DNA of 64,000 bases, taken from NCBI RefSeq assembly GCF_035712445.1, contig NZ_DASTAT010000069.1, forward strand, positions 1 through 64,000, in the 5' to 3' direction. Source of the stretch: Oligoflexus sp. (lineage in GTDB: Bacteria > Bdellovibrionota_B > Oligoflexia > Oligoflexales > Oligoflexaceae). Within the stretch, counting starts at the first letter, position 1. Each line of letters starts with the position of its first letter. The position numbers were made by a program, and so were the translations under genes. Shown here in pieces: positions 38,889-47,312 of the stretch. Under the pieces are notes generated by a model. The model was not told where the DNA came from. It made no database searches and was given only the letters and a program-made list of their open reading frames with translations.

Positions 38889-38911
38889 TCAAGGCCTGCA
38901 CAGTTCCGACC

Positions 38912-40060
38912 TTATCGTGTGAAGCAGGCGACCACTTCCACGTGCGGCGTGTGCGGCATCTGATCGAGGGGTTGAATGCAGCGGGCCTGAAAACCCTGCT
39001 CGGTCAGTTTCCTGGCGTCGTTGGCAAAGGACTGGGGATCGCAGGAAATCATGATCACCGTGTGCAAAGCGGGAAGTCGCGGCACGAGCTTCCATAAGGT
39101 CCCAAGGCCGGCGCGGGGAGGGTTGGCCAGCATCATGCGCGTGTCTGCGGCGACGCGGGCGATATCCGGCAGGGCCTGCTTACTGTAAAGATCCATGCGC
39201 TGCGCCTCGACCCCGGGCCAGTTTTTTTGCTGGAGGGTTTCGATGGCTTCGGCTCCGACCTCAAGCGCCAGGATGCGGGAAAAGCCGAGGGAAACGAGGA
39301 CCTCAGTGAAGTTGCCGGCACCGGCGAAGAGTTCAAGCACGGGCTCGGTTTTGGATTTTGAGTGCAGCCGCTCGGCGACCCAGTTCCGCATGGCTTCATT
39401 CTGTTTGGCGTTGGCCTGCTGGAACGGTCGGCGACGATTGATCTGAAAATCCTGGGGATCGCTGTCTTCATCAAGATCCAGATAATTCCAGATGTGACCT
39501 GGGCCGGGCTGCCATGAAGCATCCGGGAGTCGGGACTTGAGACTCTGCAGATGCTCGTGCATGCGAGGCGTCAGGACCATGCATTCTTCGATCGGGGCGA
39601 TGCAAAGACCCTGACGACCGGAGTAGCCGAGGATGTGTCCATCTGTTTTGAACTGCGCGCGGCGTCTGTAATGATAAAGATCCGGCGAGGGCCAGATGTT
39701 TTCCACCGCCAAAGATCCAAGGCCGACACGCTGAAGAGCATAGCTCACGCGATGCTGTTTCTCGCGCAGCTGAGCCGCGTAATCCACCATCATCCAGGGG
39801 CAGCCGAAGCATTGCGCAGCGCCAGGGCCCAGATGCCGGCACGGAGGAGTCTGGCGTTCAGGGGAAGGACGCACAAGGGTCAGGAGTTCCGCGAACTGAT
39901 AATCACCATCCCGTTCATCCGTGCTTTGAAAACGTCCGACATCACCGCGCCAGGTTCCGCGCACGAAGTAGGTGATCCGATGCGGACCCTTGACCACGCC
40001 GTAGCCCTGATTGGAAAGATGTGTGACTTCAGCTTCAAAGATGGATGCGTCCCGTTCCAC
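38912..40060 (-). CDS. 23S rRNA (uracil-5-)-methyltransferase, RlmC/RlmD (TrmA) family
   Basis: The 382-residue protein starts at GTG 40060 with GGAG 8 nt upstream. An N-terminal TRAM-like segment is followed by the Fe-S cysteine cluster region (CRHLGPGAAQCFGCPW), the SAM-binding motif ELFAGAGNFTEVL, NPPRAGLG (the DPPR motif with Asn for Asp) and the catalytic Cys in MISCDPQSFANDA. The family methylates C5 of specific uridines in 23S rRNA using S-adenosylmethionine. Which position is modified cannot be read from the sequence. It is shorter than RlmD (about 430), closer to RlmC. Confidence 0.88.
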   Translation of the reverse strand: MERDASIFEAEVTHLSNQGYGVVKGPHRITYFVRGTWRGDVGRFQSTDERDGDYQFAELLTLVRPSPERQTPPCRHLGPGAAQCFGCPWMMVDYAAQLREKQHRVSYALQRVGLGSLAVENIWPSPDLYHYRRRAQFKTDGHILGYSGRQGLCIAPIEECMVLTPRMHEHLQSLKSRLPDASWQPGPGHIWNYLDLDEDSDPQDFQINRRRPFQQANAKQNEAMRNWVAERLHSKSKTEPVLELFAGAGNFTEVLVSLGFSRILALEVGAEAIETLQQKNWPGVEAQRMDLYSKQALPDIARVAADTRMMLANPPRAGLGTLWKLVPRLPALHTVIMISCDPQSFANDARKLTEQGFQARCIQPLDQMPHTPHVEVVACFTR

Positions 40061-40135
40061 CAGCTTTGCTCCCTTCGCTCTGGAAATCGGCTGGTTATAG
40101 CATCAAGGCGAAGGCGGGCCAAGGGCTGATGGGGT

Positions 40136-41284
40136 TCAGCCCACGCTTTCCGAGGTCTCGGTGGAACTGACCGCATTCTGAATGAAGTCCTCGATTTCCT
40201 GCCGCCGGTTCATCGCATCGTTATAGCCCAAATCCGCCAAACGTTCGCAGTAACTCGGAACGAAGAGGAGATAGCTGACGAGGTTGCCGGCGTCGTCCTT
40301 GGACCCGAGGCCGCCGACGAGATAGCGGATGGAGCGCGGGAGCTTTTCGTATTCCTGATAGGCGATCGCGCTGATGTCCTCGGTCGGGCTGATGTGCAGG
40401 CAGTTGATGGAACGCAGCTGGGATTTCTGCCTTTCGGCTTCGGGGACAAAGCTGAGGGTATTGTTGATGCGGCGCAGGCGTTCCACGTCGATGGCCACAC
40501 CGTCGAGCAAGACGGAATTCAGCAAAACGCTTAAAATACGGGCAATGCTCGGGACGTTGTGCTGCACGGGAACCTGAGGCTCACCGGGTGGCGTGTGCTG
40601 GACGCCGATGACGAGTATGTTTTCCGCGTGCAGGTGAATCGCGGGACTGAGCGGGGCGGTATTCCTGAGGCAGCCGTCGCCGAAGTATTGACCGTCGATG
40701 GCGACCGGCGCAAAGAAAAGCGGAATCGCCGCGGACGCGCAGACGTGATTCAGAGTGATGCCCGAAGGCTGGCTGACGCGCCGCGTGCGATGCCAGTCCG
40801 TGTAGGGCTTGGCGCTGCTGACGAAGGTGATGTTCGTCGAGGTCGCGTAATCGGTGGCCGAGAGGGCCAGGGCATCTATAAGGCCCGTTTCCAGATTATG
40901 CTGGATGTTGGAGAAGTCGATGTGATCGGTCAGGTACTTGAAAAGTGGGGTCGTATCGAGCAGGTAGTTGGCGCGCTTGGTGCCGAAGGAACCGCTGGTG
41001 ATGATGTCGGTGGCCAGATTCCAACCGATATTGCCGAAGGAACGCAGATCGGTGCGGAAGATTTGGTTGATGTTCAGCTGACACCAAAGATCCGTGAGTT
41101 TTTTCGCGGACCACACAAAGCTTTCATGCCTTGCGGCCAGGAAGCTGGCGTTGATGGCGCCCGCGCTGACGCCTGTGATGACGGTGAACGCATCCGGCCG
41201 TCCCATATCTGTGCACAGTTCTGCCAGAGCTTTGACCACACCCGCTTGATACGCGCCGCGCGCTCCGCCACCGGACATAACCAA
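40136..41284 (-). CDS. Patatin-like phospholipase
   Basis: The patatin fold shows the oxyanion loop SGGGARGAYQAGV, nucleophile Ser in GVSAGAINASF and the dyad Asp in FGDGCLRNTAPL. Length is at least 382 residues. Such enzymes hydrolyse acyl chains of phospholipids, and some are secreted toxins or predation-associated lipases. There is no signal peptide. The start is uncertain: TTG at 41284 (used here) and ATG at 41278 are very close to the glycine loop and lack ribosome sites. The frame stays open upstream to a strong GGGAGG (41321-41326), which sits 6 nt before an ATC codon at 41312-41314; initiation at ATC would add 10 residues (ITFLREKRLA). Confidence 0.88.
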   Translation of the reverse strand: MVMSGGGARGAYQAGVVKALAELCTDMGRPDAFTVITGVSAGAINASFLAARHESFVWSAKKLTDLWCQLNINQIFRTDLRSFGNIGWNLATDIITSGSFGTKRANYLLDTTPLFKYLTDHIDFSNIQHNLETGLIDALALSATDYATSTNITFVSSAKPYTDWHRTRRVSQPSGITLNHVCASAAIPLFFAPVAIDGQYFGDGCLRNTAPLSPAIHLHAENILVIGVQHTPPGEPQVPVQHNVPSIARILSVLLNSVLLDGVAIDVERLRRINNTLSFVPEAERQKSQLRSINCLHISPTEDISAIAYQEYEKLPRSIRYLVGGLGSKDDAGNLVSYLLFVPSYCERLADLGYNDAMNRRQEIEDFIQNAVSSTETSESVG

Positions 41285-41499
41285 AGCCAGACGCTTTTCA
41301 CGAAGGAATGTGATGGCCCACCTCCCTGTTAGCTAGACACTGAGCATCATCTTATCGCATTCAGGAGCTTGCGAAAAGAGCGGACGGAGCGGAGTCAGCA
41401 GACTGAGCAGCACAATTCCCCGCCTCGATTGTGTATGTCGGTTTGTACGCGGATGGGTCATCTGCTAAGCTGGATGGATGCCAAAGGAGGGGCTGGACC

Positions 41500-42264
41500 A
41501 TGCTCGCTAAACTGAAAAAAATTCTGGGTTGGGGGGACGGAGGGTCCCAGGGAGCGCCGGCGGCTGTGGGTGAGGCGCGGCTTCATACGCGGTATAACCT
41601 TGAGGACTTCGATTTCATCCGCCTTGAATTCCCGATCGAGCAGTTTCCTAAACTTCGCGATATCAGCTACGGGGGCTTTGCGCTCCTGAAAACCGGCCTG
41701 GCGCTGCCCGAGTTTTCTGACCCGGAAATCCCGGGCTTTCTGCATCTCTTCCAGCGCAGCTGTCCGATCAAAGCCAAGAAGGTGCATGAGGACCGCGATA
41801 AAATCGGCTTTCAATTCATCCACGATAGCGAAGGCATCCTGGTCTTCCTGCGTTCGTTTCTGGAAGATATGCGCTGCGGATCCACACTCGATAAGGTCGA
41901 TCCCATCCTTCTGAGCGAAAGCTTCCAAAAGAAATACACGCTCGCCCTGCGCGGCGACGGTCCGGTCGATCTTTACATCGACTGGCACGACGGCCAGCTG
42001 CACAAAGCCCTGCTGACGCAAAGGGAAAATAAAATCTATTCCGAAGTCCGCTGGCTCGAAGGCAAATTACAAACCGGCCGCGTTCTGGATCAGGAAGGGG
42101 TGGCCCCGCGCATGGTCACCGATGCCACTCCCGATCCTTTGGCCCTGCAAAAATCCCTGCAGATCATGGTCGGAGCCCTGATCAAACGCAGCGACTGGAT
42201 CGAACCCCTGAATGCCCTTTACCAGGAACTTCACCGCTGGCATGACCTGCGCAGCCAGGACTAA
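41500..42264 (+). CDS. PilZ-like domain protein
   Basis: I use the ATG at 41500 with AGGAGG 9 nt upstream (254 residues); a longer frame from 41431 has no such site. The segment RYNLEDFDFIRLEFPIEQFP, followed by LRDISYGGFALL, fits a PilZ-type barrel with a DxSxxG motif (DISYGG). The first arginine motif is reduced to a single RY. The rest is hydrophilic and helical with no known domain. It may bind c-di-GMP or be a degenerate PilZ adapter. Its stop overlaps by 4 nt with the convergent small gene. Confidence 0.6.
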   Translation: MLAKLKKILGWGDGGSQGAPAAVGEARLHTRYNLEDFDFIRLEFPIEQFPKLRDISYGGFALLKTGLALPEFSDPEIPGFLHLFQRSCPIKAKKVHEDRDKIGFQFIHDSEGILVFLRSFLEDMRCGSTLDKVDPILLSESFQKKYTLALRGDGPVDLYIDWHDGQLHKALLTQRENKIYSEVRWLEGKLQTGRVLDQEGVAPRMVTDATPDPLALQKSLQIMVGALIKRSDWIEPLNALYQELHRWHDLRSQD

Positions 42265-42728
42265 GGATGCAGGGGCTGCCCAGGCATGGTCGGCCAGATC
42301 CGAGGCGCGGCCTGGTCGAAATGTTCGCGAGCGGTTCTTTGCAGCTGCCGCTCGCTCATCTCCTCGGCTTTCTCGGTAGTCACGCGCACATCCCGATGCC
42401 GCAGCTCGCTCTGAAAAAACTCCGCGAATTCATGCGGCGCCCGGCCTATGCCCAGCACCAGAAGATCGGTGACGCCATCCAGCACCGTGCTGACCTTTTC
42501 ATAGAATTCGTGCAGCTCATGCTTCTGGTGCGCTTCATGATGCTGGGCGGAAAAGGGCCCTGTTTCATGCATGTAGGGCTGTGATTTGGCTTTCCCACCC
42601 GTGCTGCGATGCTTCGATTCGAGGCCGGAATATAGAGTGGAAACGTCAGCTTCCTGAGGTCTGACCAGAATGGCTTTAAAGTGGTCGATCCAGACTGCGC
42701 CCCAATTTTTCTGAGTGGATGCATTCAT
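42261..42728 (-). CDS. Small eRF1/translation-factor-like stress protein
   Basis: From the ATG at 42728 (AAAGGGG upstream) the protein has 155 residues. It begins with AVWIDHFKAILV. Its C-terminal half (YEKVSTVLDGVTDLLVLGIG, EFAEFFQSELRHRDVRV, QRTAREHFDQ) matches a family of small proteins annotated as eRF1-domain-like or translational-machinery proteins. These are often found beside universal-stress proteins and cation ATPases. The biochemical role is not established. It is the last gene of a run with the MgtA-type ATPase, 16 nt behind it. Confidence 0.65.
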   Translation of the reverse strand: MNASTQKNWGAVWIDHFKAILVRPQEADVSTLYSGLESKHRSTGGKAKSQPYMHETGPFSAQHHEAHQKHELHEFYEKVSTVLDGVTDLLVLGIGRAPHEFAEFFQSELRHRDVRVTTEKAEEMSERQLQRTAREHFDQAAPRIWPTMPGQPLHP

Positions 42729-42744
42729 AATTTTCCCCTTTGTT

Positions 42745-45270
42745 CTATACGATACCCTCCCGCAGAATACTGCGGGACGCCTTGCCGTAAAACAAGGATT
42801 TTGCAATCTCCGTGACCAAGGCATAGACCACGGTGATGATGAGTATCAAAAGCAGAAGACGTGCAGGCAAAGGCGAGAAGCCGAGTCCGCTGGCCAAGGG
42901 CGAGGACGGAATGAAGAAGGCTAAAAGGGCCACGGTCACCGTGCTGAACAACAAAAAGGAACTGGGCCGACTGCGATAAAAACGTCGTTGGGTACGAAGC
43001 ACCAGGGCCACGATGAGTTCGGTCATGAGGGATTCCACAAACCAGGCCGTGCGAAACTCGATGACATCCGCATGAAAGACAAAACGCAGAAGGCCAAAGG
43101 TCAGAATATCAAACACGGAACTAATTAAACCGAAGACCAGCATGAAGCGCAGAATCCTTTGCAGGTCCCAATGAAGAGGCTTCAGGGTCACCTCGGGGTC
43201 CACGCTATCCGCCGCCAGTCCCAAGGCGGGAATGTCCGATAGAAAATTATTCAGAAGAATCTGTCCCGCCAGCAGCGGAAGAAAGGGCAGCGTCAGCGAC
43301 GCCAAGGCCATGCTGAACATGTTTCCCAGGTTGGCGCTGGTGGTCATCTGAATATACTTCATCGTGTTGGCAAAGGAACGGCGGCCTTCCAAAATACCCT
43401 GGCGCAGAATCGCCAGATCCTTTTCCAGGAGCACAAAATCCGCAGACGCCTTGGCAACATCCACGGCTGCCTCGACGGAAATGCTGGTGTCCGCAGCATG
43501 CATGGCCGCGATGTCATTGATCCCGTCGCCCATGTAGCCCACGGCATGACCGCGCTTTTTCAGGGCGAGTACGATCCTTTCCTTCTGATTCGGATCGACC
43601 TGCGCAAAGACATCGACCGATCCCGCGGCCTTGGCCAACGCCATGCCATGCAGAAGATCCAGCTCATCCGCTGTCATGATGCGCGGCTCTGCAATGCCGA
43701 TGCTGTGCGCGACCTGACGGCTGACGGCCGCGTTATCGCCGGTGATGATCTTGATCTGAACTCCCAGCCGACGGAGTTCCTGCATGGTGCATTCAATGCC
43801 GCTTTTGATTTGATCCGCAAAGGTCAGAAAACCAAGTAAGGTCAGATCCCGCTCATCGTCCTTGTCATAGCGATCCTTGGGCGCGACTTTTTTCTCTGCG
43901 ATACCGAGGACGCGAAAACCCTGGGCGCTCCACTGCAGGAAAAGCTCCTTCCAGCGCTGCGCGTCCTCGGGGTTTTGCGTGCAAAGGGCCAGCATGGGTT
44001 CAAACGCGCCTTTGGTGATCATCCGCGGGCCATCCGCCGAGCTGATGATCACACTCAGGCGTTTCCGAACAAAATCATAGGGGATCTCGCCGAGTTTGGT
44101 CTCGCTTCCTTTCGGTTCCAAGGCTTGACGTATCGTATCATCCAGAGGATTGGACATGCCGGTTTGAAAGAAGGCATTCCATGCGGCCGCTTCCAAAACG
44201 GCATGGGAAAGCTGACCGCTGGTATCATAAGCGCCTTCCAGCTGAATCACGCCTTCGGTGATGGTGCCGGTTTTATCCGTGCAGAGGATGTCCATGCTGC
44301 CCAGATTTTCAATGGCATTCAGCCGTCGCACCAGAACACCGAGTCCTGCCATGCGCTGAGCGCTCGACGCGAGGTTGATCGTCAAAATCGCCGGCAATAG
44401 TTCCGGACTCAACCCGACCGCCAAGGCCACGGCAAACATCATGGACTCGGCGTTGGCAGCGCCTTTATACGCATGGGCCGCGAACACCAGCAGCACCATG
44501 ACGAGCATAATCCAGAGCAAAAGCGCCCCGAAACGGCGAAGACCCTTATCAAAATCCGATTCCGGCGCGGGCTGACGCAAATGCTCCGCGATCTTTCCGT
44601 ATTCGGTATCCTGGGCGATGGCCACGACCAGAGCGCGACCATGACCACTGCGAACGCTCGATCCCATGTAAATGCAGTGGCTGCGTTCCACCAGCTGCGT
44701 GCCCGGAGGCAGACCTTCGGCCTTCGGAACTTTTTGAACCGCAAAGCTTTCGCCGGTGATGACAGCCTGATTGATAAAAAGTTCGTCAGCGTCCAGCAGG
44801 ACGCAATCGGCGGGCACCAGGCGTCCCGGTCCTAAAATCACAAGGTCGCCCGGCACCAGTTCATCATTGGGAATCTGAATCAGAGCGCCGCTTCTCAGGA
44901 CCTGGGATTTTAATTTCAAGCGACTCGCAAGTTCCTCCAGGGCGCGACTTGAGGCGTATTCACGCCAAAAGCTGATGCAGGCGCTGATGAAGATAATGGC
45001 GAGAATGAGCAGAGCATCGGTCCAGTCGGCAAGAATCCCCGAGATCACAGCCGCGAAAATAAGCAGCAGCACGAGGGGACTTTGGAACTGGCGCATGAGA
45101 AGGCGCAGAGGGGATGTTCGCGAAAGGATCTGTCGCTGCGAGGGCTTCAAAAGCTTCAGGCGCTGCTCGGCTTCCGCGGTTGCCAGGCCCTGAGGCCCGG
45201 ATCCAAGGCGCTGGCAGAGTCCGGCCTGCGTCTCCGTCCAGTAGGCCTCTTTTGTTCCGTGATTCCCCAA
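42745..45270 (-). CDS. Cation-transporting P-type ATPase, MgtA-like (P3B)
   Basis: The 841-residue pump has the N-terminal cation-ATPase domain, actuator (VITGESFAVQK), phosphorylation site Asp332 in CTDKTGTITEG, nucleotide-binding domain, hinge ITGDNAAVSRQVAH and GDGINDIAAMHAAD. The TM4 motif VGLSPELLPAILTINLASSA resembles MgtA/MgtB, which import magnesium by ATP hydrolysis. It sits between cdsA and the small eRF1-like gene with 10-16 nt gaps, so it is part of an operon. Magnesium is the likely ion; the exact specificity is inferred. Confidence 0.85.
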   Translation of the reverse strand: MGNHGTKEAYWTETQAGLCQRLGSGPQGLATAEAEQRLKLLKPSQRQILSRTSPLRLLMRQFQSPLVLLLIFAAVISGILADWTDALLILAIIFISACISFWREYASSRALEELASRLKLKSQVLRSGALIQIPNDELVPGDLVILGPGRLVPADCVLLDADELFINQAVITGESFAVQKVPKAEGLPPGTQLVERSHCIYMGSSVRSGHGRALVVAIAQDTEYGKIAEHLRQPAPESDFDKGLRRFGALLLWIMLVMVLLVFAAHAYKGAANAESMMFAVALAVGLSPELLPAILTINLASSAQRMAGLGVLVRRLNAIENLGSMDILCTDKTGTITEGVIQLEGAYDTSGQLSHAVLEAAAWNAFFQTGMSNPLDDTIRQALEPKGSETKLGEIPYDFVRKRLSVIISSADGPRMITKGAFEPMLALCTQNPEDAQRWKELFLQWSAQGFRVLGIAEKKVAPKDRYDKDDERDLTLLGFLTFADQIKSGIECTMQELRRLGVQIKIITGDNAAVSRQVAHSIGIAEPRIMTADELDLLHGMALAKAAGSVDVFAQVDPNQKERIVLALKKRGHAVGYMGDGINDIAAMHAADTSISVEAAVDVAKASADFVLLEKDLAILRQGILEGRRSFANTMKYIQMTTSANLGNMFSMALASLTLPFLPLLAGQILLNNFLSDIPALGLAADSVDPEVTLKPLHWDLQRILRFMLVFGLISSVFDILTFGLLRFVFHADVIEFRTAWFVESLMTELIVALVLRTQRRFYRSRPSSFLLFSTVTVALLAFFIPSSPLASGLGFSPLPARLLLLILIITVVYALVTEIAKSLFYGKASRSILREGIV

Positions 45271-45280
45271 AGCCCCGCCT

Positions 45281-46072
45281 TTAAAAAAACAGGTTTAAAA
45301 TCGGTGCTGCCATCAGCGCGCTATCCATGCGATCCAGGAGTCCGCCATGTCCGGGCAGAATGCGTCCTGAGTCCTTGATACCGCGATAGCGTTTGAAAAC
45401 GGATTTAAAAAGATCTCCGCCTTGTCCCACCATCCCACAGACGGCACCGACGACAAGGATGAAGGGCCAGGAGCCCAGCTCGCCCCCATAAATCCCTGCG
45501 ACCACCAGCGCGGCCAGACAGCTGCCGATGAATCCGCCCAGGGCGCCTTCCCAGGTTTTTTTCGGGGAAATGAAAGGAGCCATCGGTCGACGGCCCCAGG
45601 TGCGGCCGCAAAAATAGGCCGCGGTGTCGCCAGCCCAGGCTATGCTCAGGAGCAGGATCACAAAGCGTTCATTCTCCGCTTTCTGATAGAGCTGAGCGAT
45701 CATAAGCCAGGGAAGGATCGCATAGGTCATCGCAAGAACCACCGAACCGGAGCGATGACTTCTTTGCTCCATGCTCCCGGGCAGGAGCGCGCTCAGGGCC
45801 GCTGCGCCCAGCAGGAAAACAGACAGGAGCGCAAGCGTCTCCTCATGCGGAGCCCAGAGCAGCACAAGGAAGACCAGCGTCGAGGCCAGGGCGAGGCTTA
45901 TATTCTGCCTTCGAAAGCCCGGGCCCTCTTCCACGTAAATGCGCATGATTTCCCAGGCAACAAGGCCTTGAATAACGGCGAAAAAAATCAGGACAAGTTT
46001 CGAGCTTCCGTAAATGAGTATTCCCAGCACCAGGGGCAAACCGATCACACTGCTCAGGATGCGTTTGATCAT
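45281..46072 (-). CDS. cdsA: Phosphatidate cytidylyltransferase (CDP-diglyceride synthase)
   Basis: The 263-residue integral membrane enzyme has about eight hydrophobic segments and the complete C-terminal signature: DLFKSVFKRYRGIKDSGRIL, then PGHGGLLDRMDS. It makes CDP-diacylglycerol from phosphatidate and CTP, the branch point of phospholipid synthesis. Location in a run with alcohol dehydrogenase and a P-type ATPase is unusual; cdsA normally sits with uppS, dxr or frr. It may be a second, condition-specific copy. It overlaps the upstream gene by 4 nt (ATGA). Confidence 0.93.
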   Translation of the reverse strand: MIKRILSSVIGLPLVLGILIYGSSKLVLIFFAVIQGLVAWEIMRIYVEEGPGFRRQNISLALASTLVFLVLLWAPHEETLALLSVFLLGAAALSALLPGSMEQRSHRSGSVVLAMTYAILPWLMIAQLYQKAENERFVILLLSIAWAGDTAAYFCGRTWGRRPMAPFISPKKTWEGALGGFIGSCLAALVVAGIYGGELGSWPFILVVGAVCGMVGQGGDLFKSVFKRYRGIKDSGRILPGHGGLLDRMDSALMAAPILNLFF

Positions 46073-47079
46073 AATACGTCAGCGATCTGCAGACAGCCCG
46101 TACCCTGGATGCGGTCTGCTTTCAAATCCTGAAGTGCTCGGTTCGCCTCGTCCAGGGCATAGATATGCACATGCGGCTTGAGGCCGATCGCAGCCGCCAC
46201 CTTCAGCAGCTCTTCGCCGTCACTTCGCGTATTGGCTGTGACGGAGTGAATATTTTTTTCGTAAAAAAGATGCTTCTCGTAGTTGAGCACCGGGATATCG
46301 CTCATATGAATTCCAGCCAAAGCCAGGGTTCCTCCTTTTTTTAAAGCCTCCAGCGCCACGGGAACAAGGTCACCGGCCGGCGCAAAGATGATGGCGCTAT
46401 CGAGTTTTTCCGGAAAGTCTTCCTGCGGGCCACCCACCCATCGTGCGCCCAGCTGCCTCGCAAGGTCCTGATGCAGCTCGCCCCGCGATTTGACCAGAAC
46501 CTCGCAGCCGCGCGCCTTTGCGATCTGAGTGACGATGTGAGCTGACGAACCGAAACCGAAAATCCCCAAACGTCCACCCGGTGGAAGTTCGGCGCGTTTT
46601 AAGGCGCGATAGCCGATAATGCCGGCACAGAGCAGGGGAGCCGCTTCCGCATCCTCGAAGGCATCCGGGATCGCATAAGCATAGTCCTCAAGCACGGTGG
46701 CGAATTCCGCGAAGCCGCCATGCGCATGGTATCCAGTGAATTCCGGGCTTTCACAAAGGTTTTCCCGTCCACTTTCACAATAGGCGCAGCTTCCGCAGGT
46801 CTTTCGCAGCCAGGCGATGCCGACCCGCGCGCCGATCGGAAAACGCGAGGCATGCGGGCCCAGAGCCTCGACGTGACCGATGACCTGATGCCCGGGAATG
46901 ACTCTTTTTTTGCGCGGGGGCAGATCGCCTTCAATCACATGCAGATCAGTCCGGCAGATGGCGCAGCAGTGAACGCGAATGCGGATTTCGCGATCGCCCG
47001 GAACGGGGACTGCGAGATCAGCCAGAAGCAGCGGGGATTCCATTATGTCCGTTTGATGTTCCAAGACCATGGCTTTCAT
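46069..47079 (-). CDS. Zinc-dependent alcohol dehydrogenase (MDR family)
   Basis: I use the ATG at 47079, with GGGAGG about 9 nt upstream (336 residues). Catalytic zinc ligands are in CAICRTDLHVIEG and PGHQVIGHVE, and the structural zinc site is CGSCAYCESGRENLC. The Rossmann motif GIFGFGSSAH binds NAD(P). The GIAWLRKTCG stretch is typical of the AdhA/YjgB-like group that oxidises or reduces aldehydes and alcohols. It heads a coupled run (adh, cdsA, P-type ATPase, small eRF1-like gene) and is divergent from ppsA, suggesting common regulation by stress or redox. Confidence 0.88.
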   Translation of the reverse strand: MKAMVLEHQTDIMESPLLLADLAVPVPGDREIRIRVHCCAICRTDLHVIEGDLPPRKKRVIPGHQVIGHVEALGPHASRFPIGARVGIAWLRKTCGSCAYCESGRENLCESPEFTGYHAHGGFAEFATVLEDYAYAIPDAFEDAEAAPLLCAGIIGYRALKRAELPPGGRLGIFGFGSSAHIVTQIAKARGCEVLVKSRGELHQDLARQLGARWVGGPQEDFPEKLDSAIIFAPAGDLVPVALEALKKGGTLALAGIHMSDIPVLNYEKHLFYEKNIHSVTANTRSDGEELLKVAAAIGLKPHVHIYALDEANRALQDLKADRIQGTGCLQIADVL

Positions 47080-47312
47080 ACAAACGCCGCCTCCCTCAGA
47101 GTTTTCTCCAGGTCCATTCTCAAGCAACCCTTATGCCAGTCTTCAACGCGGCGAAGAGCGAGGCCACGGCGTGAATTGAGCCAGTTCATCGAGTGAGATG
47201 CCGCGACTCTGGAAGGTCTGCGGCCAGCATGAGGACTTAAACAGCGGGCACAGTCCTTGCTCTTTTTCCTTTCCAGGTAAACTCATCGTAAGTTTATGGA
47301 GGAGATATCCCC

